Origin: Gammaproteobacteria bacterium
GTDB lineage: Bacteria; Pseudomonadota; Gammaproteobacteria; Xanthomonadales; Xanthomonadaceae
Direction: 5' to 3'
DNA: 10,680 nt
Assembly (NCBI GenBank): GCA_025360985.1
Contig: JANYBA010000063.1
Span: 1 to 10,680 of the forward strand
Part shown: in pieces, positions 1 through 6,716 of the stretch
How the letters are laid out: every line of letters begins with the position of its first letter
Numbering within the stretch: the stretch's first letter is position 1
Position numbers and translations under genes: made by a program
Notes under the pieces: model-generated
What the model saw: only the letters and a program-made list of their open reading frames with translations
Database searches by the model: none
What the model was told of the DNA's origin: nothing

Positions 1-840
1 CAGCGCGTCGTCCTGCGAGTACGGGGTGAAGTAGCCGATGTCGTACCAGGAGTTGTAGTGCAGGAAGGTGCGGAACGGGTGCGCGCGCTCGTTTTCCAGA
101 TAGGCCATAAAGCCGCGGCGGAGTTGCCCTGTCGGCGCCACGCCCAACACCGCCGCATAGTCGGCGGCGACGTTGGCGCGCAGCGGCAGCGCCCGCCGCA
201 GCTGCGCGGTGGCGCGGCCGGCGATCACGCGAGCGCTCGCCATCGGCTGTTCGAACGCGAAGAATTCATCGCCGTCGACGATCGGCGAACCGTCGGTGGT
301 GCCGTCGACGAAAGCGTCGGCCAAGCCGAGGTCGATCAGCGTCAACCGGTCGAGGTCGAAATCGGTCGGCGCCTGCAAGCGGAATTCCTCACGCACGTAG
401 TTGCCGTCGTCGCGCAGTTGCGCCGTCCATTGCACGACCAGGCCACTGGCGGCATCGGCCAAACGCGCTTGCAGTTGCACGCCGGCATGGCGTTCCGCGG
501 CGCGCGCGGCGCCCATGTTCGCGACCATCGGCGCGCAGGTCGGTTGGCCTTCAAGACGCAACGAACTCGCCGGCACCGGTGTCTTGCTGTCGCGCAGCTG
601 CAGGTCGAAGAGCTCGCCATCGAGCACGCGCGTGCGGCCGCTGAAACGGTTGTCCAACGCCGCCGGCTTGAGCGCGCCGCCTGCGATGGCGACCACGAAG
701 CGCAGCGCGCCGTTGGTGAGCTCGGCGTCCCGGGGGCCGACCTGGCAATGGGCCGCTCCCGGCGCGCTCGGCAGCCACGGTGGGGAAGCGCTGGCCTGGA
801 CCGGCAGCGACGCGAACAAGGCGAGCAGGAATAGGCGCAT
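1..840 (-). CDS. Secreted glycoside-hydrolase-like protein, N-terminal part (runs off the window)
   Basis: An open frame of 280 codons runs from ATG at 840 leftward to base 1 with no stop, so only the N-terminus is present. Residues 1-18 form a signal peptide: an Arg at position 2, a Leu/Phe-rich core, and a likely cleavage near V14-Q-A-S-A-S. The product should therefore be exported. Residues about 30-250 look like a beta-rich domain. Residues 255-268 contain the block H-P-F-R-T-F-L-H-Y-N-S-W-Y-D. I recognise this block from alpha-galactosidase-like (GH36-type) proteins of xanthomonads and bacteroidetes, where it begins the catalytic barrel. Some of these are annotated 'enterotoxin'. The catalytic acids would lie outside the window, so substrate and activity cannot be stated. 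No clear Shine-Dalgarno precedes the ATG. The gene is divergent from the sigma/kinase operon. Coding status is strong (signal peptide, long clean frame); the family call is moderate. Confidence 0.75.
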   Translation of the reverse strand, partial: MRLFLLALFASLPVQASASPPWLPSAPGAAHCQVGPRDAELTNGALRFVVAIAGGALKPAALDNRFSGRTRVLDGELFDLQLRDSKTPVPASSLRLEGQPTCAPMVANMGAARAAERHAGVQLQARLADAASGLVVQWTAQLRDDGNYVREEFRLQAPTDFDLDRLTLIDLGLADAFVDGTTDGSPIVDGDEFFAFEQPMASARVIAGRATAQLRRALPLRANVAADYAAVLGVAPTGQLRRGFMAYLENERAHPFRTFLHYNSWYDIGYFTPYSQDDAL

Positions 841-933
841 CGGTGACAGAGTCCGGCGGGAGCGGGCGGTTAGGGTGTCATAGTTGCGGGTCTCGGCCTA
901 TCCATGAGAAGTACCCACTGCCCAGGAGTCGCA
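841..933. other. Divergent intergenic spacer upstream of the sigma/kinase operon
   Basis: This 93-bp gap separates two divergent genes and must hold the 5' signals of both. The sequence TCATAG near 878-883 could serve as a plus-strand -10, but no convincing -35 lies at the right distance. The only firm element is the ribosome binding site AGGAG at 924-928, five bases before the ATG at 934. If the sigma factor is autoregulated, its recognition sequence would be expected here. Confidence 0.3.
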
Positions 934-1974
934 ATGAATCCCGTCTTCCCATGTTTCCGCCTTACCGCGCTGACGCTCGCCTGTGCAATTTCCTTACAGG
1001 CCCATGCGCAAGCGATGACCGAATCGGGCGTGCCCGCCGCGCTCACCCAAGCCGCCGACCACCAGCGCGCCGACTATCGCCAGCAGCAATGGCAACGATT
1101 GGCCGCCAAGTCCGATCGCGACAGCTTGATCGCCGCGGTGCTGCTCGGCATGCCCTACGAATTGGGCACGGCGGACGAATCGCAACCGCAACCGCTCGCC
1201 GGCCACGACAAAGTCGAGCAACGTCTGGCGCAGGCCTACGGCAAGGATCCGCTGGTCGCATTCACCCTGGCCCTGTCCTGCCAGATCCCCGGCGCGGCCT
1301 GCACGGATTCTTCCCGCTACGATGCGCTGGTTCGCCTCGCGCCGGACAACGCCGTGCACTGGCTGATGCTGCCCAACGGCGGCGCGCCCAACGATGCGCA
1401 GCTACATGCGGCGGCGAAGGCCACGCAGGCGGACACGCATCTTCGGGAAATGCTGGCCATCGTTCGTACGGCCTTGGCCGGACAAAAAGCGTTGTCGGTG
1501 CCAGAGGGCGTCGATGCCGGCGACTTGGCCTTGTTGCTGCGTCGCGATACCACCGACCAGGTACCGCTGCCCCTCTTCCGCGCCGTGGTTCGCCTATGCA
1601 AGACGCCGGCGGTTGCACAACGCGAGGAATGCATCGAAGTCGGCCGACGCCTGGAAGCCGACCGCAGCGGCAGCATTCTTTCGCGCATGATCGGCAGCAC
1701 CATGGTGCGCCGGCTGATCAAGGGCACGCCGGAAGAAACGGCGGCCAAGCAGTTGCGCCGTGAGTACGTCTGGATGAGCGAGCAGTTGGACGGCAGCCCG
1801 CGTCCGTATCTGGAGCGCGTGCAAGCCGACGCCGCCTCTCTAGGAGAATGGACCGCCTGGCAGCGAGCCACCGATCGACTGGTCGGGCGCCACACCCCGC
1901 CAGCGGATTGGCTACCGAAGAACCCGCAATCGTTGTTGTTATCCGAGGAACGCAGCCCAGCCCCGGCCAAGTAG
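934..1974 (+). CDS. Secreted protein homologous to the extracytoplasmic domain of the downstream kinase
   Basis: A 346-residue protein. I chose the ATG at 934 because AGGAG (924-928) sits five bases upstream and the product then begins with a compact signal peptide (R9, a hydrophobic core to L21, likely cleavage at A-H-A25). The in-frame ATG at 904 adds ten residues that spoil this. The mature protein is collinear with residues about 410-726 of the kinase encoded at 2680-4860. Shared blocks include DYRQ-x-Q...SLIAA (48-68), a C-x6-C pair (C116/C123), NAVxW (139-143), S247-T265 (15 of 19 identical), YVWxSEQ (278-284), GEWxAWQR (304-311) and a WxPxNxQxLLLxExR tail (326-340). A second Cys pair, C222/C233, also has a counterpart. 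Conserved cysteines suit disulfides in the periplasm. I recognise no named family. By position and homology it may be a soluble ligand, decoy or partner of the kinase sensor; this is inference. First gene of the operon, 28 bp before the sigma gene. Confidence 0.88.
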   Translation: MNPVFPCFRLTALTLACAISLQAHAQAMTESGVPAALTQAADHQRADYRQQQWQRLAAKSDRDSLIAAVLLGMPYELGTADESQPQPLAGHDKVEQRLAQAYGKDPLVAFTLALSCQIPGAACTDSSRYDALVRLAPDNAVHWLMLPNGGAPNDAQLHAAAKATQADTHLREMLAIVRTALAGQKALSVPEGVDAGDLALLLRRDTTDQVPLPLFRAVVRLCKTPAVAQREECIEVGRRLEADRSGSILSRMIGSTMVRRLIKGTPEETAAKQLRREYVWMSEQLDGSPRPYLERVQADAASLGEWTAWQRATDRLVGRHTPPADWLPKNPQSLLLSEERSPAPAK

Positions 1975-2002
1975 ACTGCCGTGACCGCGAGGTCATCGGT
2001 CT

Positions 2003-2683
2003 ATGGCAGTGTTCCCTACCACCCGCTGGAGTTTGATTCGGGCCAGCGAACGCTCGGACGCCGACGTAGCCGCGGCCTGGGGCGAACTGGTGCGCGGCTA
2101 CCGGCCGGCCATCGTCGGTTTCTTTCGCCGCAGCGCCCTGGCCAGCGAGGCCGAGGATCAGGCACAGGAGTTCCTGCTGCGTTCGATGCGCGATGGCTGG
2201 TGGGCACGCGCCGACCCGGAGGTCGGCAGTTTTCGCCGCTTCCTGCTGGTGTTGTTGAGGCGTTTCCTGGCGATGCAGCGCGAAGCCGGCCATCGCCGTT
2301 TCGAGGTCAACGCCGTCGCGGCGGAAGAAGTGGCTGGCGAAGATTCTCCGGAAAGAAGCTTCGACCTCGAATTCGCCCTGTGCCTGACGCGCAACGCCAT
2401 GACCCAGTTGCGCGCCGAGTACGAAGCCTCCGATCGCGGCGAATTGTTCGACGCCCTGCAACCCTGGTTGGCCGAAGCACCGGAACATGGCGAGCTGGCC
2501 GCGCTCGGCACCCGGCTGGAGGTCGCGCCGAACACGCTGGCGGTGCAGCTCAAGCGCTTGCGCCTGCGTTTTCAGAAAGCGGTGCGCGCGGTCTTGTTGG
2601 AATTGTGCGTGGACGCTGAGCATGCGTCCGCGGATTTGGATGCCCTGCGCGCCGTGCTTGGCGCGAACGGAGCGGGCGCATGA
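2003..2683 (+). CDS. ECF-type RNA polymerase sigma factor, kinase-associated class
   Basis: A 226-residue sigma-70-family protein. The start at 2003 is supported by GAGGT at 1989-1993, nine bases upstream. Residues 5-12 (P-T-T-R-W-S-L-I) are the N-terminal signature of an ECF-like class common in Planctomycetes and usually encoded beside a Ser/Thr kinase. Region 2 spans about 22-100 with the A-E-D-Q-A-Q-E-F segment at 50-57; relatives usually have a Thr where A54 stands. Region 4 lies at about 125-200, with a helix-turn-helix around G163-R189 (E-L-A-x-L-G-x-R-L-E-V-A-P-N-T-L). The stop overlaps the kinase start as ATGA (2680-2683), so the two are probably translationally coupled. No anti-sigma factor gene is visible. 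Regulation by the kinase is therefore the natural hypothesis, as shown for the ECF43 sigma/kinase pair EcfP/PknT in Vibrio parahaemolyticus. Which residue might be phosphorylated here is unknown. Confidence 0.88.
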   Translation: MAVFPTTRWSLIRASERSDADVAAAWGELVRGYRPAIVGFFRRSALASEAEDQAQEFLLRSMRDGWWARADPEVGSFRRFLLVLLRRFLAMQREAGHRRFEVNAVAAEEVAGEDSPERSFDLEFALCLTRNAMTQLRAEYEASDRGELFDALQPWLAEAPEHGELAALGTRLEVAPNTLAVQLKRLRLRFQKAVRAVLLELCVDAEHASADLDALRAVLGANGAGA

Positions 2684-4860
2684 TTCTTCCCGGGCCCGAT
2701 CTGCTGGAGGTGGCGCGCCTGGGCTTTTCCCAGCCGGCCTCGAGCGAGGCGATGCTCTGGGAAAATCTCGACCTCGACGATCCCGAGGATCGCCGCTTCG
2801 GCGATTACGAATTGCTCGAGCGGATCGGCCGCGGCGGCATGGGCGTGGTGTTCCGCGCCCGGCAATTGAGTCTGAATCGCGAGGTCGCGGTGAAATTCAT
2901 CGTCGGCGGGCTGGCCGCCGATCCGCATGCGGTCGCCCGCTTCCTGGACGAAGCGCGCGCCGCCGCGCGGCTGAATCATCCGAACATCGTGCCGGTGTTC
3001 GAGGTCGGCACGGTCGACGGCATGCATTTCTTCTCGATGCCGCTGCTGCGCGGCCAGACCCTGGCGCAGCGCATTGCCAATGCACGAATGCCGACCAAGG
3101 AATGCGTCGACTTGTTGCTCAAGCTCGGCGCCGCGGTCGAGTACGCGCATAGCCTGGGTCTGCTGCATCTCGACCTGAAACCGGCGAATGTCTTGTTCGA
3201 CGAACATGGCCAGCCGCTGATAGGCGACTTCGGCCTGGCCCGGCAAATGGACGCAGCCGGCGGCGTCGACGCGCAGGAAGTGTCGGGCACGCTGGAATAC
3301 ATGGCGCCGGAACAGCGCGCGGACGGTTCGCACCGATTGACCACGCGCACCGACGTCCTTGCGCTCGGCGCGATCCTGCACGAACTGCTGGCCGGCAATG
3401 CGCCGATGGATCCGGATCTCGCGGCCATTTGCCGCACGTGCCTTCAAGCAAGCCCGGAGAATCGTTACCCGACGGTTGCGGAGCTCAACGCCGACCTGGC
3501 GCGATTCCGCGATGGCAACGACGTCAGCGTGCGCGCTCCCGGCTGGTGGCAACGCGGCGTGCGCAGTCTCCGCCGACATCCGGCGATTGCGCTAGCCACC
3601 GCGGCGGCGCTGGTCATGTTGCTGATCGGCCTGGCGGCGACCAGTTGGCAATGGCGACAGGCCGATGTGGCGCGCGCACGAGCGCAACAACTCGCCGGCC
3701 TGATGGCGGCGGCCTTTCCGACCGGCGAACAGCTGCGCGACGAACAACTGCCCAGCGCCCGCAATGCAGTGGCCTGGCTCAAGCAGCACACGGCCAACGA
3801 TCCGACCGCGCAACGCGCCGTGCTCACCGCCTTCCGGCAAGCGCTGGTCGCCGAACACAAAGGCGACGCGGTGACGGCGCTGTTCACCGAAATCGTCGAC
3901 CAGTTCGGCGAGGACTACCGGCAGACGCAGGTCGAGCGCCTGGCGAAGAAAGGCGACCGCGACAGCCTGATCGCGGCGGCCTTGATCGGCCTGCCGCGTG
4001 GCGCGATGGTCGCGAGCGCCGCGCACGCCGCCGTCTTGCGGCGCCTGTTCGAGCAACATCGCGACGATGAACTCGCGCTCTACGTCGTGGCGCTGGCCTG
4101 CCATGTCCAGTCGCAACCCTGTCTGCATCCGGAATACTTCGCTCGCCTGACCGAACGCTTCCCCGGTAATGCCGTGAACTGGGTGCTGGTTCCGAGCGGC
4201 GCCAGGCTGAGCGATCGCCAGGTGGCCGCGCACGTCCTGAATGCGGCCGGTGCGCATGCGTTCGACGACCGTGGCGCGGCATTCGCCGGACTGTTGCGCA
4301 AGGCCTTGCGCGACCAGCCGGTGCCGGAGTCGATCCTGGAGCCGATGCAAGCCGTGCTGAGCGAATCCGAGGTGGCGCCGCGCTTGCGCCGCAATGCCGT
4401 CGACAGCGCGCCGCTGCCCATGCATCGCGATGTCATGATTGTGTGCAAGCCGGCCAGTGTCGCCGCGCTTCGGATCGGCGGATTGCGCGATGCCTGCGGC
4501 GCCTTCGCGCGCAAGGGCATGCACTCGCCGGGCGCATCGATCCTGGCGCGGATGATCGGAAGCGCAATGTTGCGACGGCTCTACAAGGGCACGGCGCTGG
4601 CAGCCGAGGCCATCGAATACCGTCGCCAATACGTTTGGCTGAGCGAACAGGTCTGGCCGGATTTCGCCAGCGAACCCACCAACGCCGAGCAGATCCAGCA
4701 GGACGTCGCCCGGTACGGCGAATGGGAGGCCTGGCAACGCCAGGCCGATCGCATGGGCAAGCCACGCAGGCCGCCGCCGGGATGGCAGCCGGCGAATACG
4801 CAGACGCTGTTGCTGGCCGAGGATCGGAAGCCGGCGGCGCCGGCACCTTCGGCGAAATAG
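2680..4860 (+). CDS. Transmembrane Ser/Thr protein kinase with a large extracytoplasmic C-terminal domain
   Basis: A 726-residue Hanks-type kinase, third gene of the operon, overlapping the sigma gene by 4 bp. The kinase domain is at about 43-280: glycine loop I-G-R-G-G-M-G (49-55), VAVK with K72, C-helix E91, catalytic loop H163-L-D165-L-K-P-A-N170, DFG at 183-185, APE at 209-211 and helix-F D225. Two features are odd. The usual HRD arginine is Leu, a 'non-RD' kinase. The stretch between the LLAG segment (236-239) and DLAAICRTC (246-254) is only a few residues, where related kinases have roughly 30, so helix G and the substrate-docking region look cut away. The domain end (DLAAIC...RYPTVAELNADLARF) matches planctomycete-type kinases. 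One membrane helix lies at about 302-321, followed by some 400 residues that should be periplasmic. Residues 410-726 are homologous to the secreted protein at 934-1974, including cysteines C474/C481 and C589/C606. The likely target is the neighbouring sigma factor (inference). Confidence 0.92.
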   Translation: MILPGPDLLEVARLGFSQPASSEAMLWENLDLDDPEDRRFGDYELLERIGRGGMGVVFRARQLSLNREVAVKFIVGGLAADPHAVARFLDEARAAARLNHPNIVPVFEVGTVDGMHFFSMPLLRGQTLAQRIANARMPTKECVDLLLKLGAAVEYAHSLGLLHLDLKPANVLFDEHGQPLIGDFGLARQMDAAGGVDAQEVSGTLEYMAPEQRADGSHRLTTRTDVLALGAILHELLAGNAPMDPDLAAICRTCLQASPENRYPTVAELNADLARFRDGNDVSVRAPGWWQRGVRSLRRHPAIALATAAALVMLLIGLAATSWQWRQADVARARAQQLAGLMAAAFPTGEQLRDEQLPSARNAVAWLKQHTANDPTAQRAVLTAFRQALVAEHKGDAVTALFTEIVDQFGEDYRQTQVERLAKKGDRDSLIAAALIGLPRGAMVASAAHAAVLRRLFEQHRDDELALYVVALACHVQSQPCLHPEYFARLTERFPGNAVNWVLVPSGARLSDRQVAAHVLNAAGAHAFDDRGAAFAGLLRKALRDQPVPESILEPMQAVLSESEVAPRLRRNAVDSAPLPMHRDVMIVCKPASVAALRIGGLRDACGAFARKGMHSPGASILARMIGSAMLRRLYKGTALAAEAIEYRRQYVWLSEQVWPDFASEPTNAEQIQQDVARYGEWEAWQRQADRMGKPRRPPPGWQPANTQTLLLAEDRKPAAPAPSAK

Positions 4861-4870
4861 TTGGCGCGCC
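4858..4870 (-). pseudogene. Probable 3' remnant of the split resident tRNA-Arg(CCG)
   Basis: The 13 bases TAGTTGGCGCGCC are identical to 9195-9207, which is the 3' end (encoded CCA, discriminator, five acceptor bases) and 3' flank of the intact tRNA-Arg. TGG-C-GCGCC can also pair with the 5' acceptor strand GCGCCCG kept by the tRNA fragment at 9363-9406. The T-arm and variable loop that should follow are missing, and the sequence passes directly into the 15-bp anticodon-arm repeat at 4870. The first three bases are also the kinase stop codon. The element is short, so a chance match cannot be excluded on its own, but its position beside the repeat argues against chance. Confidence 0.55.
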
Positions 4871-4884
4871 TGCCTTCGGAGGGC
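4870..4884. repeat. Left 15-bp direct repeat, putative att site (anticodon-arm sequence)
   Basis: CTGCCTTCGGAGGGC here is identical to 9363-9377. Read on the minus strand it is the tRNA-Arg(CCG) anticodon arm: a 7-base loop CTCCGAA flanked by GCC and GGC. This is the layout of a tyrosine-recombinase core site with a 7-bp overlap in the anticodon loop. Confidence 0.7.
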
Positions 4885-5140
4885 GGTTGTCAGGCAATGT
4901 CCAAATCATCGCACTTGGGTGCGAATCGGCGATATTCCGCGTGGAGAGTGCGTTTTCTCGACTGAAATTCCGCCGTGAAGCAGACGCTCGCAGCAGACTT
5001 TTGCAGGTTGAAATCGAACAATTGGCGCAATGCTTGGCACGAAGCCTTTTCCCCGTCGGCCATGCATCTGAGTGCTGCCCTCTCGATGAGTTGAACCCTC
5101 GAATGAGCAACCGCTTCAAGTTGCCGCGACCAAGACCAAT
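4885..5140. other. Non-coding left end of the island
   Basis: This stretch between the left repeat and the hipBA control region holds no convincing gene. Visible structure is a small hairpin CGCAC-TTGG-GTGCG at 4910-4923. The sequence becomes AT-richer than the flanking kinase gene toward 5140. TCAGGC lies eight bases inside the left repeat (4891-4896), and its inverse GCCTGA lies just inside the right repeat near 9342-9347. This is a weak hint of inverted recombinase-binding sites. No T-run follows the hairpin, so I do not call a terminator for the kinase operon. Confidence 0.35.
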
Positions 5141-5148
5141 TTGGCTGT

Positions 5149-5194
5149 GTATCGAATACTAGACATTACATAAGCAATGTAGTATTTTCCATAC
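5149..5194 (+). promoter_or_regulatory. Probable hipBA operator/promoter region
   Basis: Three small palindromes are packed into 46 AT-rich bases ending at the hipB start: GTAT-N3-ATAC (5149-5159), ACATT-N8-AATGT (5163-5180) and GTAT-N5-ATAC (5182-5194). The last ends on the base before the ATG. The N8 spacing resembles the E. coli HipB operator layout (TATCC-N8-GGATA), although the half-site differs. TAGTAT at 5180-5185 could be a -10 box, which would put the transcript start almost at the ATG. No Shine-Dalgarno is present, which fits a leaderless hipB message. Binding by HipB would then cover the promoter (inference). Confidence 0.5.
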
Positions 5195-5452
5195 ATGGAC
5201 GAAGTGACCCTGCTTGCTCGATTTGGCACCGCAATGCGGCGACTACGGCAGGCGCGTGGCCTGACGCAAGCGGCGGTGGCCGCACGCGCCGGAGTTCCGC
5301 GTCTGAAGGTAATCCAGGCTGAGCGAGGCGATGGTTCAGTCTCGGTCGGTGCCTATGCCCAGATCGCCAGCGCGCTGGGCGCCGAGTTCACCTTGCTGCC
5401 CGCCAAGCGCCCGACGCTCGACGAAGTCCGGGAGCTGCTGGCCCATGGCTGA
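5195..5452 (+). CDS. hipB: HipB-like antitoxin, XRE-family helix-turn-helix
   Basis: An 85-residue protein. The Xre/Cro-type helix-turn-helix spans about residues 9-65: F-G-T-A-M-R-R-L-R-Q-A-R-G-L-T-Q opens it, followed by A-A-V-A-A-R-A-G-V and the recognition helix near R36-K38. The position of the stop and the downstream hipA make this the antitoxin and autorepressor of a HipBA module. It would bind the palindromes just upstream and hold HipA inactive. No ribosome binding site precedes the ATG, so a leaderless transcript is likely. The short Leu-rich tail (T73-L83) may contact HipA. The hipA start lies inside the last codons of this gene (8-base overlap), giving tight coupling. Confidence 0.85.
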   Translation: MDEVTLLARFGTAMRRLRQARGLTQAAVAARAGVPRLKVIQAERGDGSVSVGAYAQIASALGAEFTLLPAKRPTLDEVRELLAHG

Positions 5453-6683
5453 GTTGGCTGGCGTCCGACATGTCCGTGTTTCGACCCCGCAAGGAGACAG
5501 CGGCGTGCTGTCCTTCGAGGATGGACGCTATTTATTTACATACGCGCTGGACGCTCCTCAGTCAGCAGACATCAGTCTGCTGATGCCGCATCGGGCGGAT
5601 CAGTACGCCAGCCCGACCTTGCACCCGATCTTCCAGATGAATCTGCCGGAAGGCTACGTCCTGGAGCAGTTGCGCAATCGCCTCGCCAAGGCGACGCCAC
5701 TCGATCCCATGCTGCTCTTGGCCCTGACCGGCCGCGAGGCTGCAATCGGACGTGTACGGGTTGAAGCACCGGAGCTGGAGGCCGCCCTCGGCGAGGGCCG
5801 ACGCACAGGCAAGGGCGAAAACCTGACAAGCATCCTCGCGTGGGATGGTGCCGAGGATCTTTTCAACGCGTTGGCCCAGCGCTACCTCTTCCGCACCGGC
5901 GTTTCCGGAGTACAGCCGAAAGTGCTGGTGCCGGAGCTGCCGGAATCGGCTGCTGCGGGCAAGGCCTCGCTGACGACATCCGACTTGATCGTGAAGAGTG
6001 GCGGCGCGGAGTTCCCGGGTTTGGCCGTGAACGAATACGTCTGCATGTCGGCGGCAAAGGCGGCCGGGTTGCCGGTGCCCGAGTTCCACCTCTCGGACAA
6101 CCACCAGCTGTTCGTGATGCGCCGCTTCGATCGCCTGCCCGATGCCAGCTCGTTGGGCTTCGAGGATATGGCGGCCCTGATGGGCAAGGGCACGACAGAG
6201 AAATACGACAGCAGCTACGAACGAGTAGCTCGCTGTGTCGAACTGTTCTGTGCCGAGGACCACCACGTCGCCGGACTCGCGCAACTGTTTGACCAGGTGG
6301 CCCTGTCCTGCATCCTCGGCAACGGCGATGCGCACCTGAAGAATTTCGGCGTGCTGTACTCCGACCCGAGTCAAAACGATGTCCGGCTGGCCCCGGCCTA
6401 CGACATCGTCAACACCACGGCTTATATTCGCGACGATCAGTTGGCCCTGACCCTGGGCGGGTCCAGGAGCCTGTTCGCGTCCCGGTTGCATTTGTTTGAG
6501 TTCGCCGGCCGGTGTCGCATTGCCGAACCCGCCGTCCGGATAACCCGATTGCTTGAGGCTGTCGAAAGTGTGCTCGGACACGAGCGGAATTTGCTTGCGA
6601 CTGTTCCCGACGTGCGCACAGCGCTCAAGGAATCGTTCGATGGGTTTGCCAGTCTATTTGAGCGCAAACATGCTTCGAAGTAA
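5445..6683 (+). CDS. hipA: HipA-family serine/threonine kinase toxin
   Basis: A 412-residue protein starting at ATG 5445. The frame is open upstream to 5331, but that part overlaps hipB and has no HipA similarity. GGGAG at 5430-5434, ten bases before, supports the chosen start. The N-terminal HipA_N-type subdomain covers about 8-115. Kinase motifs are intact: the S154-G-V-Q-P-K159 loop (equivalent to the autophosphorylated serine loop of E. coli HipA), K184 in LIVK, G292-N-G-D295-A-H-L-K-N300 with catalytic D295 and metal-binding N300, and the D320 metal site in Y-D-I-V. Length and residue spacing match full-length HipA, so it looks functional. E. coli HipA phosphorylates glutamyl-tRNA synthetase and causes growth arrest; this paralogue's target is not evident. 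It ends 33 bp from the convergent primase-helicase gene. Confidence 0.9.
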   Translation: MAELAGVRHVRVSTPQGDSGVLSFEDGRYLFTYALDAPQSADISLLMPHRADQYASPTLHPIFQMNLPEGYVLEQLRNRLAKATPLDPMLLLALTGREAAIGRVRVEAPELEAALGEGRRTGKGENLTSILAWDGAEDLFNALAQRYLFRTGVSGVQPKVLVPELPESAAAGKASLTTSDLIVKSGGAEFPGLAVNEYVCMSAAKAAGLPVPEFHLSDNHQLFVMRRFDRLPDASSLGFEDMAALMGKGTTEKYDSSYERVARCVELFCAEDHHVAGLAQLFDQVALSCILGNGDAHLKNFGVLYSDPSQNDVRLAPAYDIVNTTAYIRDDQLALTLGGSRSLFASRLHLFEFAGRCRIAEPAVRITRLLEAVESVLGHERNLLATVPDVRTALKESFDGFASLFERKHASK

Positions 6684-6716
6684 CTTGGCGCGATCGATTG
6701 TTTATTCACGCTAGAT

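Noticed and set aside
58..834. Long plus-strand open frame of 258 codons
   Set aside because: It is antisense to the minus-strand gene that starts at 840. Its translation is Arg/Ala/Gln-rich with no domain, while the opposite strand gives a signal peptide and a recognisable glycosidase block.
904..933. Upstream ATG at 904 for the secreted protein
   Set aside because: It has no ribosome binding site and disrupts the signal peptide. The ATG at 934 has AGGAG five bases upstream.
982..990. Possible lipoprotein box (T-L-A-C17) in the secreted protein
   Set aside because: The residues before the Cys do not fit the lipobox well and the hydrophobic core continues past it to an A-H-A signal peptidase I site.
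1718..4737. Large minus-strand open frames across the operon (1718-2623, 2572-3579, 3592-4737)
   Set aside because: They are high-GC shadow frames opposite genes with clear sigma, kinase and sensor motifs, and their translations show no domains.
4870..4900. Rho-independent terminator after the kinase
   Set aside because: CCTTCGGAGG can form a small stem, but no T-run follows, and the sequence is better explained as the tRNA-derived repeat.
5331..5444. N-terminal extension of HipA from 5331
   Set aside because: It overlaps hipB in another frame and gives a Ser/Arg/Pro-rich leader unlike HipA. The ATG at 5445 begins a normal HipA N-terminus.
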